Part shown: in pieces, positions 56,965-64,000 of the stretch
Layout: each line of letters starts with the position of its first letter
How positions within the stretch are numbered: position 1 is the stretch's first letter
Notes under the pieces: model-generated
Seen by the model: the letters and a program-made list of their open reading frames with translations, nothing else
Told to the model about the DNA's origin: nothing
Database searches by the model: none
Position numbers and translations under genes: made by a program
NCBI RefSeq assembly: GCF_036248255.1
Contig: NZ_CP109178.1
Coordinates: 5,766,001 to 5,830,000, forward strand
DNA: 64,000 nucleotides
DNA from: Streptomyces sp. NBC_01717
GTDB lineage: Bacteria; Actinomycetota; Actinomycetes; Streptomycetales; Streptomycetaceae
Direction: 5' to 3'

Positions 56965-58332
56965 ATGGACGATCTTCTCGAACGACTGCGCGCGGGCCTT
57001 CCCGCCGAGGCCCTGATCACCGACCCGGACGTCACCGCCTCGTACGCCCACGACATGGCGAGCTTCTGCGACGCGGGCGCACCGGCCGTGGTGGTGCTGC
57101 CGCGCACCGTCGAACAGGTCCAGCACGTCATGCGGACCGCGACCGCACTGCGTGTCCCGGTCGTACCGCAGGGGGCCCGTACCGGTCTGTCCGGCGCGGC
57201 CAACGCCTCCGACGGCTGCATCGTGCTGTCCCTGGTGAAGATGGACCGGATCCTGGAGATCGACCCCGTCGACCGGATCGCCGTCGTGGAGCCCGGTGTC
57301 ATCAATGCCGTGCTGTCCCGCGCGGTGAACGAACACGGGCTGTACTACCCGCCGGACCCGTCCAGTTGGGAGATGTGCACCATCGGCGGCAACATCGGCA
57401 CCGCGTCCGGCGGACTGTGCTGTGTGAAGTACGGGGTCACCGCCGAGTACGTGATCGGCCTGGAGATCGTCCTCGCCGACGGGCGGCTTCTGACGACGGG
57501 GCGCCGGACGGCGAAGGGTGTCGCCGGATACGACCTCACCCGGCTCTTCGTCGGCTCGGAAGGCAGTCTCGGCATCGTCGTCGGTGCCGTACTCGCGCTG
57601 AAGCCGCAGCCGCCGCAGCAGCTCGTCCTCGCCGCCGAGTTCCCGTCGCAGGCGGCCGCCTGCGACGCGGTCTGCCGGATCATGGAGCGCGGTCACACCC
57701 CCTCACTCCTCGAACTGATGGACCGTACGACGGTGCGCGCCGTCAACGAGATGGCCCACATGGGCCTCCCCGACTCCACCGAGGCGCTCCTGCTCGCCGC
57801 CTTCGACACCCCGGACCCCACGGCCGATCTGACCGCTGTCGCCGAACTGTGCACCGCCGCGGGCGCCACCGAGGTGGTCCCCGCAGCCGACGCCGCCGAG
57901 TCCGAACTCCTCCTCCAGGCCCGCCGGATGTCGCTGACCGCCCTGGAGACCGTCAAGTCCGCCACGATGATCGACGACGTGTGCGTACCGCGCTCCAAGC
58001 TCGGCGCCATGATCGAGGGGACGGCGGCCATCGCGGAGAAGTACGACCTCACCATCGGCGTCTGTGCCCACGCGGGCGACGGCAACACCCATCCCGTCGT
58101 CTGCTTCGACCACACCGATGCCGACGAGTCCCGGCGGGCCCGCGAGTCCTTCGACGAGATCATGGCGCTCGGCCTGGAACTCGGCGGCACCATCACCGGC
58201 GAGCACGGCGTCGGCGTCCTGAAGAAGGAATGGCTGGCCCGCGAACTCGGTGAGGTGAGCGTCGAGATGCACCGGGGCATCAAGGCGGCGTTCGACCCGC
58301 TGGGGCTGCTCAACCCCGGCAAGGTCTTCTGA
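56965..58332 (+). CDS. FAD-linked oxidase, glycolate oxidase GlcD type
   Basis: A 455-residue flavoenzyme. The PCMH-type FAD domain shows VVPQGARTGLSGAANASDGC, IGGNIGTASGGLCCVKYGVT and LFVGSEGSLGIV. The C-terminal domain has VCAHAGDGNTHPVVCFD and ITGEHGVGVLKKEWL, with metal/substrate histidines, ending LGLLNPGKVF. It oxidises a 2-hydroxy acid (glycolate, lactate or similar). No GlcE/GlcF partners are adjacent, so it may act alone like D-lactate dehydrogenases of this family. Confidence 0.92.
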   Translation: MDDLLERLRAGLPAEALITDPDVTASYAHDMASFCDAGAPAVVVLPRTVEQVQHVMRTATALRVPVVPQGARTGLSGAANASDGCIVLSLVKMDRILEIDPVDRIAVVEPGVINAVLSRAVNEHGLYYPPDPSSWEMCTIGGNIGTASGGLCCVKYGVTAEYVIGLEIVLADGRLLTTGRRTAKGVAGYDLTRLFVGSEGSLGIVVGAVLALKPQPPQQLVLAAEFPSQAAACDAVCRIMERGHTPSLLELMDRTTVRAVNEMAHMGLPDSTEALLLAAFDTPDPTADLTAVAELCTAAGATEVVPAADAAESELLLQARRMSLTALETVKSATMIDDVCVPRSKLGAMIEGTAAIAEKYDLTIGVCAHAGDGNTHPVVCFDHTDADESRRARESFDEIMALGLELGGTITGEHGVGVLKKEWLARELGEVSVEMHRGIKAAFDPLGLLNPGKVF

Positions 58333-58373
58333 TCTCCTCGACAAGCCTTCCGGCCTCCCCGAGGGGCTGCGCA

Positions 58374-58850
58374 TCAGAGCTCGCCGTCCGCCGACTCGTC
58401 CGACGGCCACGGGTCGCTCAGCCACAGGTCGTCGGCCGGCAGCGGTGCGAGCAGTTCGGCGAGACCGGCGTCGATACCGAGCCGTTCGGTCTCGGTGCCG
58501 GGCGGCACCAGGCGCAGCGTCCGCTCCACCCAGGCCGCCACGGCCGCGGACGGCGCCTCGAGCAGCGCGTCGCCGTCGGGCGAGGTCAGCGCCACACAGA
58601 TGATGCTGCGCCGCTGGATCTTGGTCGGCCAGATCCGTACGTCGCCGTGCCCGGACGACCGGAACACGCCATCGACCAGCAGCTCGCGGGCGAACGTCCA
58701 GTCCACGGGGTAGTCGGTGCCGATGTGAAAGGTGATGTGCACGGCATACGGGTCCTCCGTGCGGTAGGTCAGCCGGGCAGGCACGGGGATGCTTCGCTCC
58801 GGCGACAGGACCAGCCTGAGCTCCAGCTCGCGTTCGACAACGGTGTGCAT
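58374..58850 (-). CDS. ssgG: SsgA-like sporulation/cell division protein (SsgG by position)
   Basis: A 158-residue SALP from ATG 58850 (MHTVVERELELRLVLSPERS) with AAAGGA 9 bases upstream. Family marks are VPARLTYRTEDPYAVHITFH, DYPVDWTFARELLVDGV and GDVRIWPT. SALPs occur only in sporulating actinomycetes and guide septum and wall events in aerial hyphae. Near hppD, the S. coelicolor copy is SsgG, which affects septum placement; the assignment rests on synteny. The acidic 20-residue tail is longer than in SsgB. Confidence 0.88.
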   Translation of the reverse strand: MHTVVERELELRLVLSPERSIPVPARLTYRTEDPYAVHITFHIGTDYPVDWTFARELLVDGVFRSSGHGDVRIWPTKIQRRSIICVALTSPDGDALLEAPSAAVAAWVERTLRLVPPGTETERLGIDAGLAELLAPLPADDLWLSDPWPSDESADGEL

Positions 58851-59062
58851 GAGGTGCGTCCTTTCGGTGCCTGTGAACCGGTCCCCTGACCGGCCCGCAC
58901 ATGGAGAGAGCGCCCTCCCCGCCACCTATTACGCGACTTCAGGGAAAAACTTCACGGCGACCGGAAAGTGGCCCAAACACCGGGACTGGCACGGGGGTAC
59001 GCGGCTGTCTGGTAGATGTGGTCCGTTGACTTGAAGCTTCGAAGAGATACGGGACCACGGTG

Positions 59063-60676
59063 ATGAGCGCCCCAACCCCGGCACCCGGTGACGACAGGCC
59101 CCGCGAGGGGTACTACCCCGACCCGTCCATTCCCGGATACGTCCGGTACTGGAACGGCGCTTCGTGGGTGCCCGGTACCAGCCGTCCTGCGCCTCTGCAG
59201 GGCGAGTCGGCGCCCGAGACGCCTGCTGGAGCGGACCCCGAACCGCAGCGGCCGTCGGCACCGGGCCCGGCACCCGCGCAGCCGTCCGGCCCGGCCCACA
59301 CGCCGGTGGACGAAACCGGTCCGGTCTTCCTGGACGAGGAACCGTACGGTCCCGACCGCCCCGAACCCGCATCCGCCTGGCAGGCCGACGCCTCGCGGCA
59401 GACCGGCTTCGGTGGCGAGCGCGACCGGCGGGTGTCCTGGGGTGGCACCGGGCAGGCAGGCGAGACCGGCGGACCGGGGGAGCGGGGGGCAGCCGCGGCT
59501 CAGGATCCGCGTACGCCGGCTGGGCGCGGCCCTGCCGACCGGATGCCCGACGACCGCGCATCGGGCGGCAACGCCCCCGCGGACCGCGTTCCCACAGATC
59601 CGCGGGGGCCCGGCGCGCAGGACCCCACTGGCGGCGCGCTGCCGGGCATGCGGGACGGCAACAGCCACGTCCCCGAGAGCACCGTCGCGATCCGGGTCAA
59701 CCGACCGGGCCGCGGCGGTGGCGCCGGCGGGACGGGGAGCGGCACCGGTGCCGGGTCCGGCGAGGCGGGGCGTCCGCCTGCCGACGGCACGGTCGAGATC
59801 CGCGCCATGGGCCAGGGCGGCCGGCCGCCCCGGCCCCATGAAGCCGATCAGGAGTCAGGCGGCGGGACGATGTCGATCCGCGCGGTCGCTCCCGGCACCC
59901 CCCCGCAGGCCTCTGCGCCTGCCCCGGCACCCGGGCCCGCACCCGCACCGGCTCCCGCTCCCGCCGAGCTCAACAATCCGCTCACTCCGGGGCCCGGCGG
60001 CGGTGCTGCCTCCTGGGCGCAGCAGGTCCATCAGCTCGCCGCCCCCCAGCAACAGCAGCAGCAACTTCCGCACCAGCAGCAACAGCGTCAGCCGCAGTTC
60101 CGCGGCCCGCAGCCGGCTCAGCCGGACCAGCCCGTCGTGCCCTGGAAGCCCCCGGTCAACGACCACTTCCAGCAGCTCGCCCAGGCCCAGGCGGCGGCCC
60201 GCCCCGCCGGGCTGGGCAAGCGGTTCGCCGCCCGGCTCGTCGACACGGTCGTGCTGGGCGCGCTCGCCGGCGCGGTCGCGTTCCCCCTTGTCACGCAGGC
60301 GATGGACCACATCGAGGAGAAGATCGACGCGGCGAAGCTGTCCGGGGAGACGGTCACCGTCTGGCTGGTGGACTCCACCACGTCCGTCCTGTTCGGCGGG
60401 GCGCTCGCGGCGTTCCTGGTGCTCGGTGTGCTGCTGGAGGCATTGCCGACCGCGAAGTGGGGCCGCACGCTCGGCAAGAAGCTCTGCGGGCTCGAGGTGC
60501 GGGACATCGAGTCCCACAGCGCGCCCGGCTTCGGGGCCGCGCTGCGCCGGTGGCTGGTCTACGGCGTGCTCGGCATCCTGGTGATCGGCGTGGTCAACGT
60601 GGTGTGGTGTCTGTTCGACCGCCCGTGGCGGCAGTGCTGGCACGACAAGGCCGCCCACACCTTCGTGGCGGGCTGA
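59063..60676 (+). CDS. DUF2510-RDD membrane protein with long disordered middle
   Basis: A 537-residue protein. The N-terminal DUF2510 motif is GYYPDPSIPGYVRYWNGASW. Residues about 45-375 are Pro/Gly/Ala/Gln-rich, including EIRAMG-like repeats and a Gln tract coded by CAG/CAA runs. The C-terminal RDD domain opens GLGKRFAARLVDTVVLGALA, with three membrane segments and LGKKLCGLEVRD. RDD proteins are membrane components of uncertain role. ATG 59063 directly follows an in-frame GTG at 59060; either may be used. Confidence 0.85.
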   Translation: MSAPTPAPGDDRPREGYYPDPSIPGYVRYWNGASWVPGTSRPAPLQGESAPETPAGADPEPQRPSAPGPAPAQPSGPAHTPVDETGPVFLDEEPYGPDRPEPASAWQADASRQTGFGGERDRRVSWGGTGQAGETGGPGERGAAAAQDPRTPAGRGPADRMPDDRASGGNAPADRVPTDPRGPGAQDPTGGALPGMRDGNSHVPESTVAIRVNRPGRGGGAGGTGSGTGAGSGEAGRPPADGTVEIRAMGQGGRPPRPHEADQESGGGTMSIRAVAPGTPPQASAPAPAPGPAPAPAPAPAELNNPLTPGPGGGAASWAQQVHQLAAPQQQQQQLPHQQQQRQPQFRGPQPAQPDQPVVPWKPPVNDHFQQLAQAQAAARPAGLGKRFAARLVDTVVLGALAGAVAFPLVTQAMDHIEEKIDAAKLSGETVTVWLVDSTTSVLFGGALAAFLVLGVLLEALPTAKWGRTLGKKLCGLEVRDIESHSAPGFGAALRRWLVYGVLGILVIGVVNVVWCLFDRPWRQCWHDKAAHTFVAG

Positions 60677-60687
60677 CCCCGCGTACT

Positions 60688-60713
60688 GACGGCTCGTCGG
60701 GTGACGGGCCGTC
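60688..60713 (+). terminator. Hairpin after the first RDD gene
   Basis: GACGGCTCGTC (60688-60698) pairs with GACGGGCCGTC (60703-60713), 11 pairs with one G-T, 11 bases after the stop. Confidence 0.6.
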
Positions 60714-60784
60714 GCGCGGTGCCGGGTTCCCCCGAACGCACCTGAGCCGTTGCGGGGGCCCCCGGGCCGGGATGCACTGCCCCC

Positions 60785-61555
60785 ATGAGCAACGATCAGC
60801 CGACGCCCGGCCAGCCACCCGAGGACGACCCGTTCCTCAAGAAGCCGCAGGAGCCCCCGACGCCGCCGTCGGGGTCCGGGGCCGGGTCGCAGTCGGGGCC
60901 CGGAGCCGGGGCGGGGTCCGAGTCCGGGCCCGGCTCGGGGCCGGGGCCGGGGCCTGGCTCGGGCTCGCCCTACGACCGTTCTCAGCCGCCGCCTCCGCCG
61001 CCTCCGCCGCCTCCCCCGTACGATCCCAATGCCTACGGCGGCGGCCCGTACGGCGGCACCGACCCGCTGGCGGGCATGCCTCCGCTCGCCGAGCCGGGCA
61101 AGCGGATTCTGGCCCGGCTGATCGACTTCCTGATCATCTCGATCCCGCTGTATCTGATCTCGCTGCCGTTCGGCGGCGCGGTCGACGTGTCGGACAACAA
61201 CGGCAACAGCGAAAGCGCCGGCGATGTGTTCACCCAGACCTACAACGGGCATCAGCTGCTCTGGTCGCTGATCGCCCTCGTGGTCTACGTCGCGTACGAC
61301 ACGTACTTCACGCACAAGGACGGTCGCACGATCGGCAAGCGGCTGTTCAAGATGCGGGTCGCGATGCTCAACGACGGCCGGGTGCCGGACACCAGTGCCT
61401 CGTTCCTGCGGGCCGTGGTGCTGTGGCTGCCGGCGCTGCTGTGCTGCCCGTGCCTGTGGTGGCTGATCAACATCGTGCTGATGTTCACGGACAAGCCGTA
61501 CCGGCAGGGGCTGCAGGACAAGGCGGCCAAGACCGTGGTGGTCTCGACCGCGTAG
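60785..61555 (+). CDS. RDD family membrane protein
   Basis: A 256-residue paralogue of the preceding gene. It has a disordered N-terminus with Gly/Ser/Pro repeats and an 11-proline run, then the RDD domain EPGKRILARLIDFLIISIPL, YTYFTHKDGRTIGKRL-like loop (YDTYFTHKDGRTIGKRLFKM) and a third segment rich in Cys/Trp (LPALLCCPCLWWLINIVLMF). Two RDD genes in tandem suggest duplication. Function unknown. Confidence 0.88.
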   Translation: MSNDQPTPGQPPEDDPFLKKPQEPPTPPSGSGAGSQSGPGAGAGSESGPGSGPGPGPGSGSPYDRSQPPPPPPPPPPPYDPNAYGGGPYGGTDPLAGMPPLAEPGKRILARLIDFLIISIPLYLISLPFGGAVDVSDNNGNSESAGDVFTQTYNGHQLLWSLIALVVYVAYDTYFTHKDGRTIGKRLFKMRVAMLNDGRVPDTSASFLRAVVLWLPALLCCPCLWWLINIVLMFTDKPYRQGLQDKAAKTVVVSTA

Positions 61556-61567
61556 GCAGGAGCCCGA

Positions 61568-61915
61568 TCAGCGGCGCAGGGAGTGCTCGCCCACGCGCTC
61601 GGAGGTGTGGACGGCCGGGATCCTGGCCCGGTGGATGTCGTCGATGGCGACGTCTTCCGTAGACGTGGCGGAAGTGGTGGTGGGGACGGCAGGGTTCGTA
61701 CGAACCCCGGTTGCCGTCCTCGCCGCCTTCTGCGTTTTCGTCCGCAGCGGCAGGGGTACGGTGACGGCCACCAACAGGCCGAGCGCCATCGCAGCCGTTC
61801 CGATGACGGCGATGCCGGCGCCCGAACTTGTCCGGGACAGCAGCAGCATGGCGAGCGTCGAGAAGACGACGGTGACCGATCCGTAGGAGAGCTGTGCAGC
61901 AGTGGGACGCGGCAT
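61568..61915 (-). CDS. Small two-helix membrane protein
   Basis: A 115-residue protein from ATG 61915 (MPRPTAAQLSYGSVTVVFST). It has two membrane segments (about 8-26 and 33-55) and then a basic/Thr-rich cytoplasmic tail. GAGGAC lies 11 bases before the start. It is convergent with the RDD gene, 12 bases apart. Not recognised. Confidence 0.7.
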   Translation of the reverse strand: MPRPTAAQLSYGSVTVVFSTLAMLLLSRTSSGAGIAVIGTAAMALGLLVAVTVPLPLRTKTQKAARTATGVRTNPAVPTTTSATSTEDVAIDDIHRARIPAVHTSERVGEHSLRR

Positions 61916-62285
61916 GGCGGTATCCGTCCTCGGGACATCGGATGGGCAGTCTCTCAACGCGGTCGCACTGTCAAGCGACTCTACGACGGTGGATGCCCGG
62001 GAGGAACGGGTAGTAAGCGTGACCTAACCCACGGTGCCGGTGCACGGGGGGCGCACTGAGTCATCCCGGGTTCCGAGGGGGCGCTTCGGCGCGCCGGTTA
62101 CCTGCTTGATGAACGTCCGGATAACGGAAATGCGCTACTACATAGTGCACTTGGCCTGTCCAAGTCAAGATCTGTCTTTTCTCTCGTAACTCCGGTCGAA
62201 TGTCGTCACTTGTGACGCGTATCCGCGCGCAGCCCCGCCACACCCCAAGGCTGCAGCCGCGGACGCCGGGGAGGGACAGCATCAA
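61916..62285. other. 370-base regulatory gap before the M6 protease gene
   Basis: Divergent promoter region for the small membrane protein and the protease. Near 62120-62200 the sequence is AT-richer than average. It holds ACTACATAGT (62136-62145, palindromic) and the inverted repeat described at 62149-62165. No gene is seen. Confidence 0.55.
62149..62165. promoter_or_regulatory. ACTTGG-CCTGT-CCAAGT inverted repeat
   Basis: Perfect 6-bp arms around five bases, 121 bases before the protease start and inside the AT-richer part of the gap. A candidate operator for growth-phase control of the secreted protease. Confidence 0.4.
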
Positions 62286-64000
62286 GTGACCACTAAGAGA
62301 CGGGCGCTTCGCGCCACGGCGGTTGTCGTGGCCATGGCCGCCACCGCCGCTACGGCGTCGACTTTCGCCACAGCCCAGGCGGACGACAAGGCCCCAGGAG
62401 CGAGCAGCTCCATCGTCGACCGCCGTGATCCGGGGTCGGCCAAGGGCGGCGCGCACGACCTGGAAGGCCCTTACAGCGAGCAGCAGGACGCACAGCGTCA
62501 GGCCGCTCTGGAGCAGGTCATCGCGGGCGACAAGAAGGTGTCGACGCGCAACGGCTCCAAGGTCGTCAAGCTCGACGACAAGAAGTACGTCGAGCTCGGC
62601 CGCGAGAAGACGGACAAGATCTTCACGGTCCTGGTGGAGTTCGGCGACAAGGTCGACGACACGACCATGATCGACCCGGACGGCGACGGGCCCAAGCCGC
62701 CCGTCAAGAAGTACGGCGGCACGCCCGGACCGCTGCACAACACGATAGCCAAGCCGGACCCGGCGAAGGACAACAGCACCGCCTGGCAGGCCGATTACAA
62801 CCAGGCCCACTTCCAGGACCTCTACTTCGGTGAGGGCGCCGGCAAGAACTCGCTGAAGACGTACTACGAGAAGACGTCCTCCGGGCGCTACTCGGTCGAC
62901 GGCGAGGTCTCCGACTGGGTCAAGGTCCCGTACAACGAGGCCCGTTACGGCTCCAACTACTGCGGCTCGTCCAACTGCGCCAACTCCTGGGACATGATCA
63001 GGGACGGCGTGAACGCCTGGGCGGCCGACCAGAAGGCCAAGGGCCGCACGCCGGAGCAGATCAAGGCGGACCTGGCGAATTACGACCAGTGGGACCGTTA
63101 CGACTTCGACAACGACGGCAACTTCAACGAGCCCGACGGCTACATCGATCACTTCCAGATCGTGCACGCCGGTGAGGACGAGTCCGCGGGCGGCGGCGTC
63201 GAGGGCCCGAACGCCATCTGGGCGCACCGCTGGTACGCGTACGGCACCAACGCCGGTGCGACCGGCCCGGCCGACAACAAGGCCGGCGGCACCCAGATCG
63301 GTGACACCGGCATCTGGGTCGGCGACTACACCGCGCAGCCCGAGAACGGCGGCCTGGGTGTCTTCGCCCATGAGTACGGCCACGACCTCGGTCTGCCGGA
63401 CCTCTACGACACCACCAACACCGCTGAGAACTCGGTCGGTTTCTGGTCCCTGATGTCGGCCGGTTCCTGGCTCGGCACCGGCAAGAACGCCATCGGTGAC
63501 CTGCCCGGCGACATGACCGCCTGGGACAAGCTGCAGCTGGGCTGGCTGAACTACGCCTCGGCCAAGGCCGCGACGAACTCGGTCCACAAGCTGGGTGTCT
63601 CGGAGTACAACACCAAGGACAAGCAGGCGCTCGTCGTCACGCTGCCCGACAAGGCCGTCACCACCTCTGTAACGAAGCCCGCCGAGGGCTCCAAGCAGTG
63701 GTGGAGCGACATGGGTGACAACCTCAACAACACCCTGTCCCGTTCGGTCGACCTCACCGGCAAGTCCAAGGCGTCCCTGGACCTTTCGGGCTGGTGGGAC
63801 ATCGAGAAGGACTACGACTACCTGTACACCGAGGTGTCGGAGAACGGTGGCACCAGCTGGACCGCGATCGACGGCACGGCCGACGGCAAGGCGATCCCGC
63901 GTGACGCCAGCGACAAGCCGGCCCTGACCGACGTCTCCGGCAAGTACCAGAAGCTCTCGTACTCGCTGGACGCCTACGCCGGCAAGAAGATCGACATCCG
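62286..64000 (+). CDS. Secreted M6 metalloprotease, immune inhibitor A type, 5' part
   Basis: The first 571 residues of a protein cut by the window end. GTG 62286 begins VTTKRRALRATAVVVAMAAT, a signal peptide with likely cleavage after ATAQA. A propeptide region precedes the catalytic domain (IFTVLVEFGDKVDD, HFQDLYFGEGAGKNSLKTYY). The zinc site HEYGHDLGLPD is at about residue 362, with Met-turn LMSAGSW. The later part (LDLSGWWDIEKDYDYLYTEV) is the M6 C-terminal beta domain. It digests extracellular protein. Full-length relatives are about 750-800 residues, so roughly a quarter is missing here. Confidence 0.93.
   Translation, partial: MTTKRRALRATAVVVAMAATAATASTFATAQADDKAPGASSSIVDRRDPGSAKGGAHDLEGPYSEQQDAQRQAALEQVIAGDKKVSTRNGSKVVKLDDKKYVELGREKTDKIFTVLVEFGDKVDDTTMIDPDGDGPKPPVKKYGGTPGPLHNTIAKPDPAKDNSTAWQADYNQAHFQDLYFGEGAGKNSLKTYYEKTSSGRYSVDGEVSDWVKVPYNEARYGSNYCGSSNCANSWDMIRDGVNAWAADQKAKGRTPEQIKADLANYDQWDRYDFDNDGNFNEPDGYIDHFQIVHAGEDESAGGGVEGPNAIWAHRWYAYGTNAGATGPADNKAGGTQIGDTGIWVGDYTAQPENGGLGVFAHEYGHDLGLPDLYDTTNTAENSVGFWSLMSAGSWLGTGKNAIGDLPGDMTAWDKLQLGWLNYASAKAATNSVHKLGVSEYNTKDKQALVVTLPDKAVTTSVTKPAEGSKQWWSDMGDNLNNTLSRSVDLTGKSKASLDLSGWWDIEKDYDYLYTEVSENGGTSWTAIDGTADGKAIPRDASDKPALTDVSGKYQKLSYSLDAYAGKKIDI

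Noticed and set aside
60040..60090. CAG/CAA-rich run as a microsatellite of separate interest
   Set aside because: It encodes the Gln-rich linker of the RDD protein, in keeping with the low-complexity middle of that gene.

Overview
The window is chromosomal DNA from a Streptomyces (or very close relative). Codon third positions are strongly G/C, starts are often GTG, and marker genes of the genus are present: an SsgA-like sporulation protein, a SigU/anti-sigma pair, a HelD-type RNA polymerase helicase, the matAB aggregation genes, an HU gene next to murA, and a tmRNA directly after smpB. From memory, the gene order matches the S. coelicolor stretch around SCO2969 down to SCO2920, read in that direction. 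This assignment rests on recognition, not on a search.

Left third (1-24.5 kb). The end of ftsE, then ftsX, a secreted S41 protease, smpB and ssrA form the conserved division/ribosome-rescue block. A divergent LysR/MFS pair follows. Next comes a three-gene exopolysaccharide operon (matA-like, matB with deacetylase plus glycosyltransferase, and an acyltransferase), then a nitrate transporter with the HemD/winged-helix regulator NnaR, two acetyltransferases, a CGNR protein, sigU-rsuA and helD. Between helD and the malic enzyme gene lies a structured RNA candidate with an ECF-type promoter and a strong terminator. Malic enzyme, hupA, murA, yqgE and a DUF3039 protein follow.

Middle (24.5-43 kb). 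A sugar ABC transporter operon ends in a GH20 N-acetylhexosaminidase. A coupled operon for a xanthine-dehydrogenase-type molybdenum enzyme follows; its iron-sulphur subunit carries a very long disordered N-terminus, and the operon may begin with a tiny cysteine-rich gene. Then comes a type VII secretion accessory block: a WXG/PPE-like protein and a mycosin. This block runs into a decayed zone (34.6-41.1 kb) with a frameshifted gene, an acyltransferase, the tail of a second mycosin and a frameshifted GntR regulator, ending at a tRNA-Cys gene.

Right third (43-64 kb). A DEAD/DEAH helicase, an IclR regulator and a Lon-like secreted protease are followed by an ArsR-type regulator, small protein and MFS operon; a four-gene glycine-betaine/choline-type ABC transporter; an Lrp regulator divergent from hppD (tyrosine catabolism); a TPR membrane protein; a GlcD-like oxidase; SsgG; two RDD membrane proteins; and the start of a secreted M6 metalloprotease cut by the window end.

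The items most worth follow-up are the RNA at 19.2 kb, the dyad-symmetric operators (19.4, 21.3, 24.6, 49.3 and 53.7 kb), the mycosin remnant zone, and the small coupled ORFs at 29.5 and 48.4 kb.
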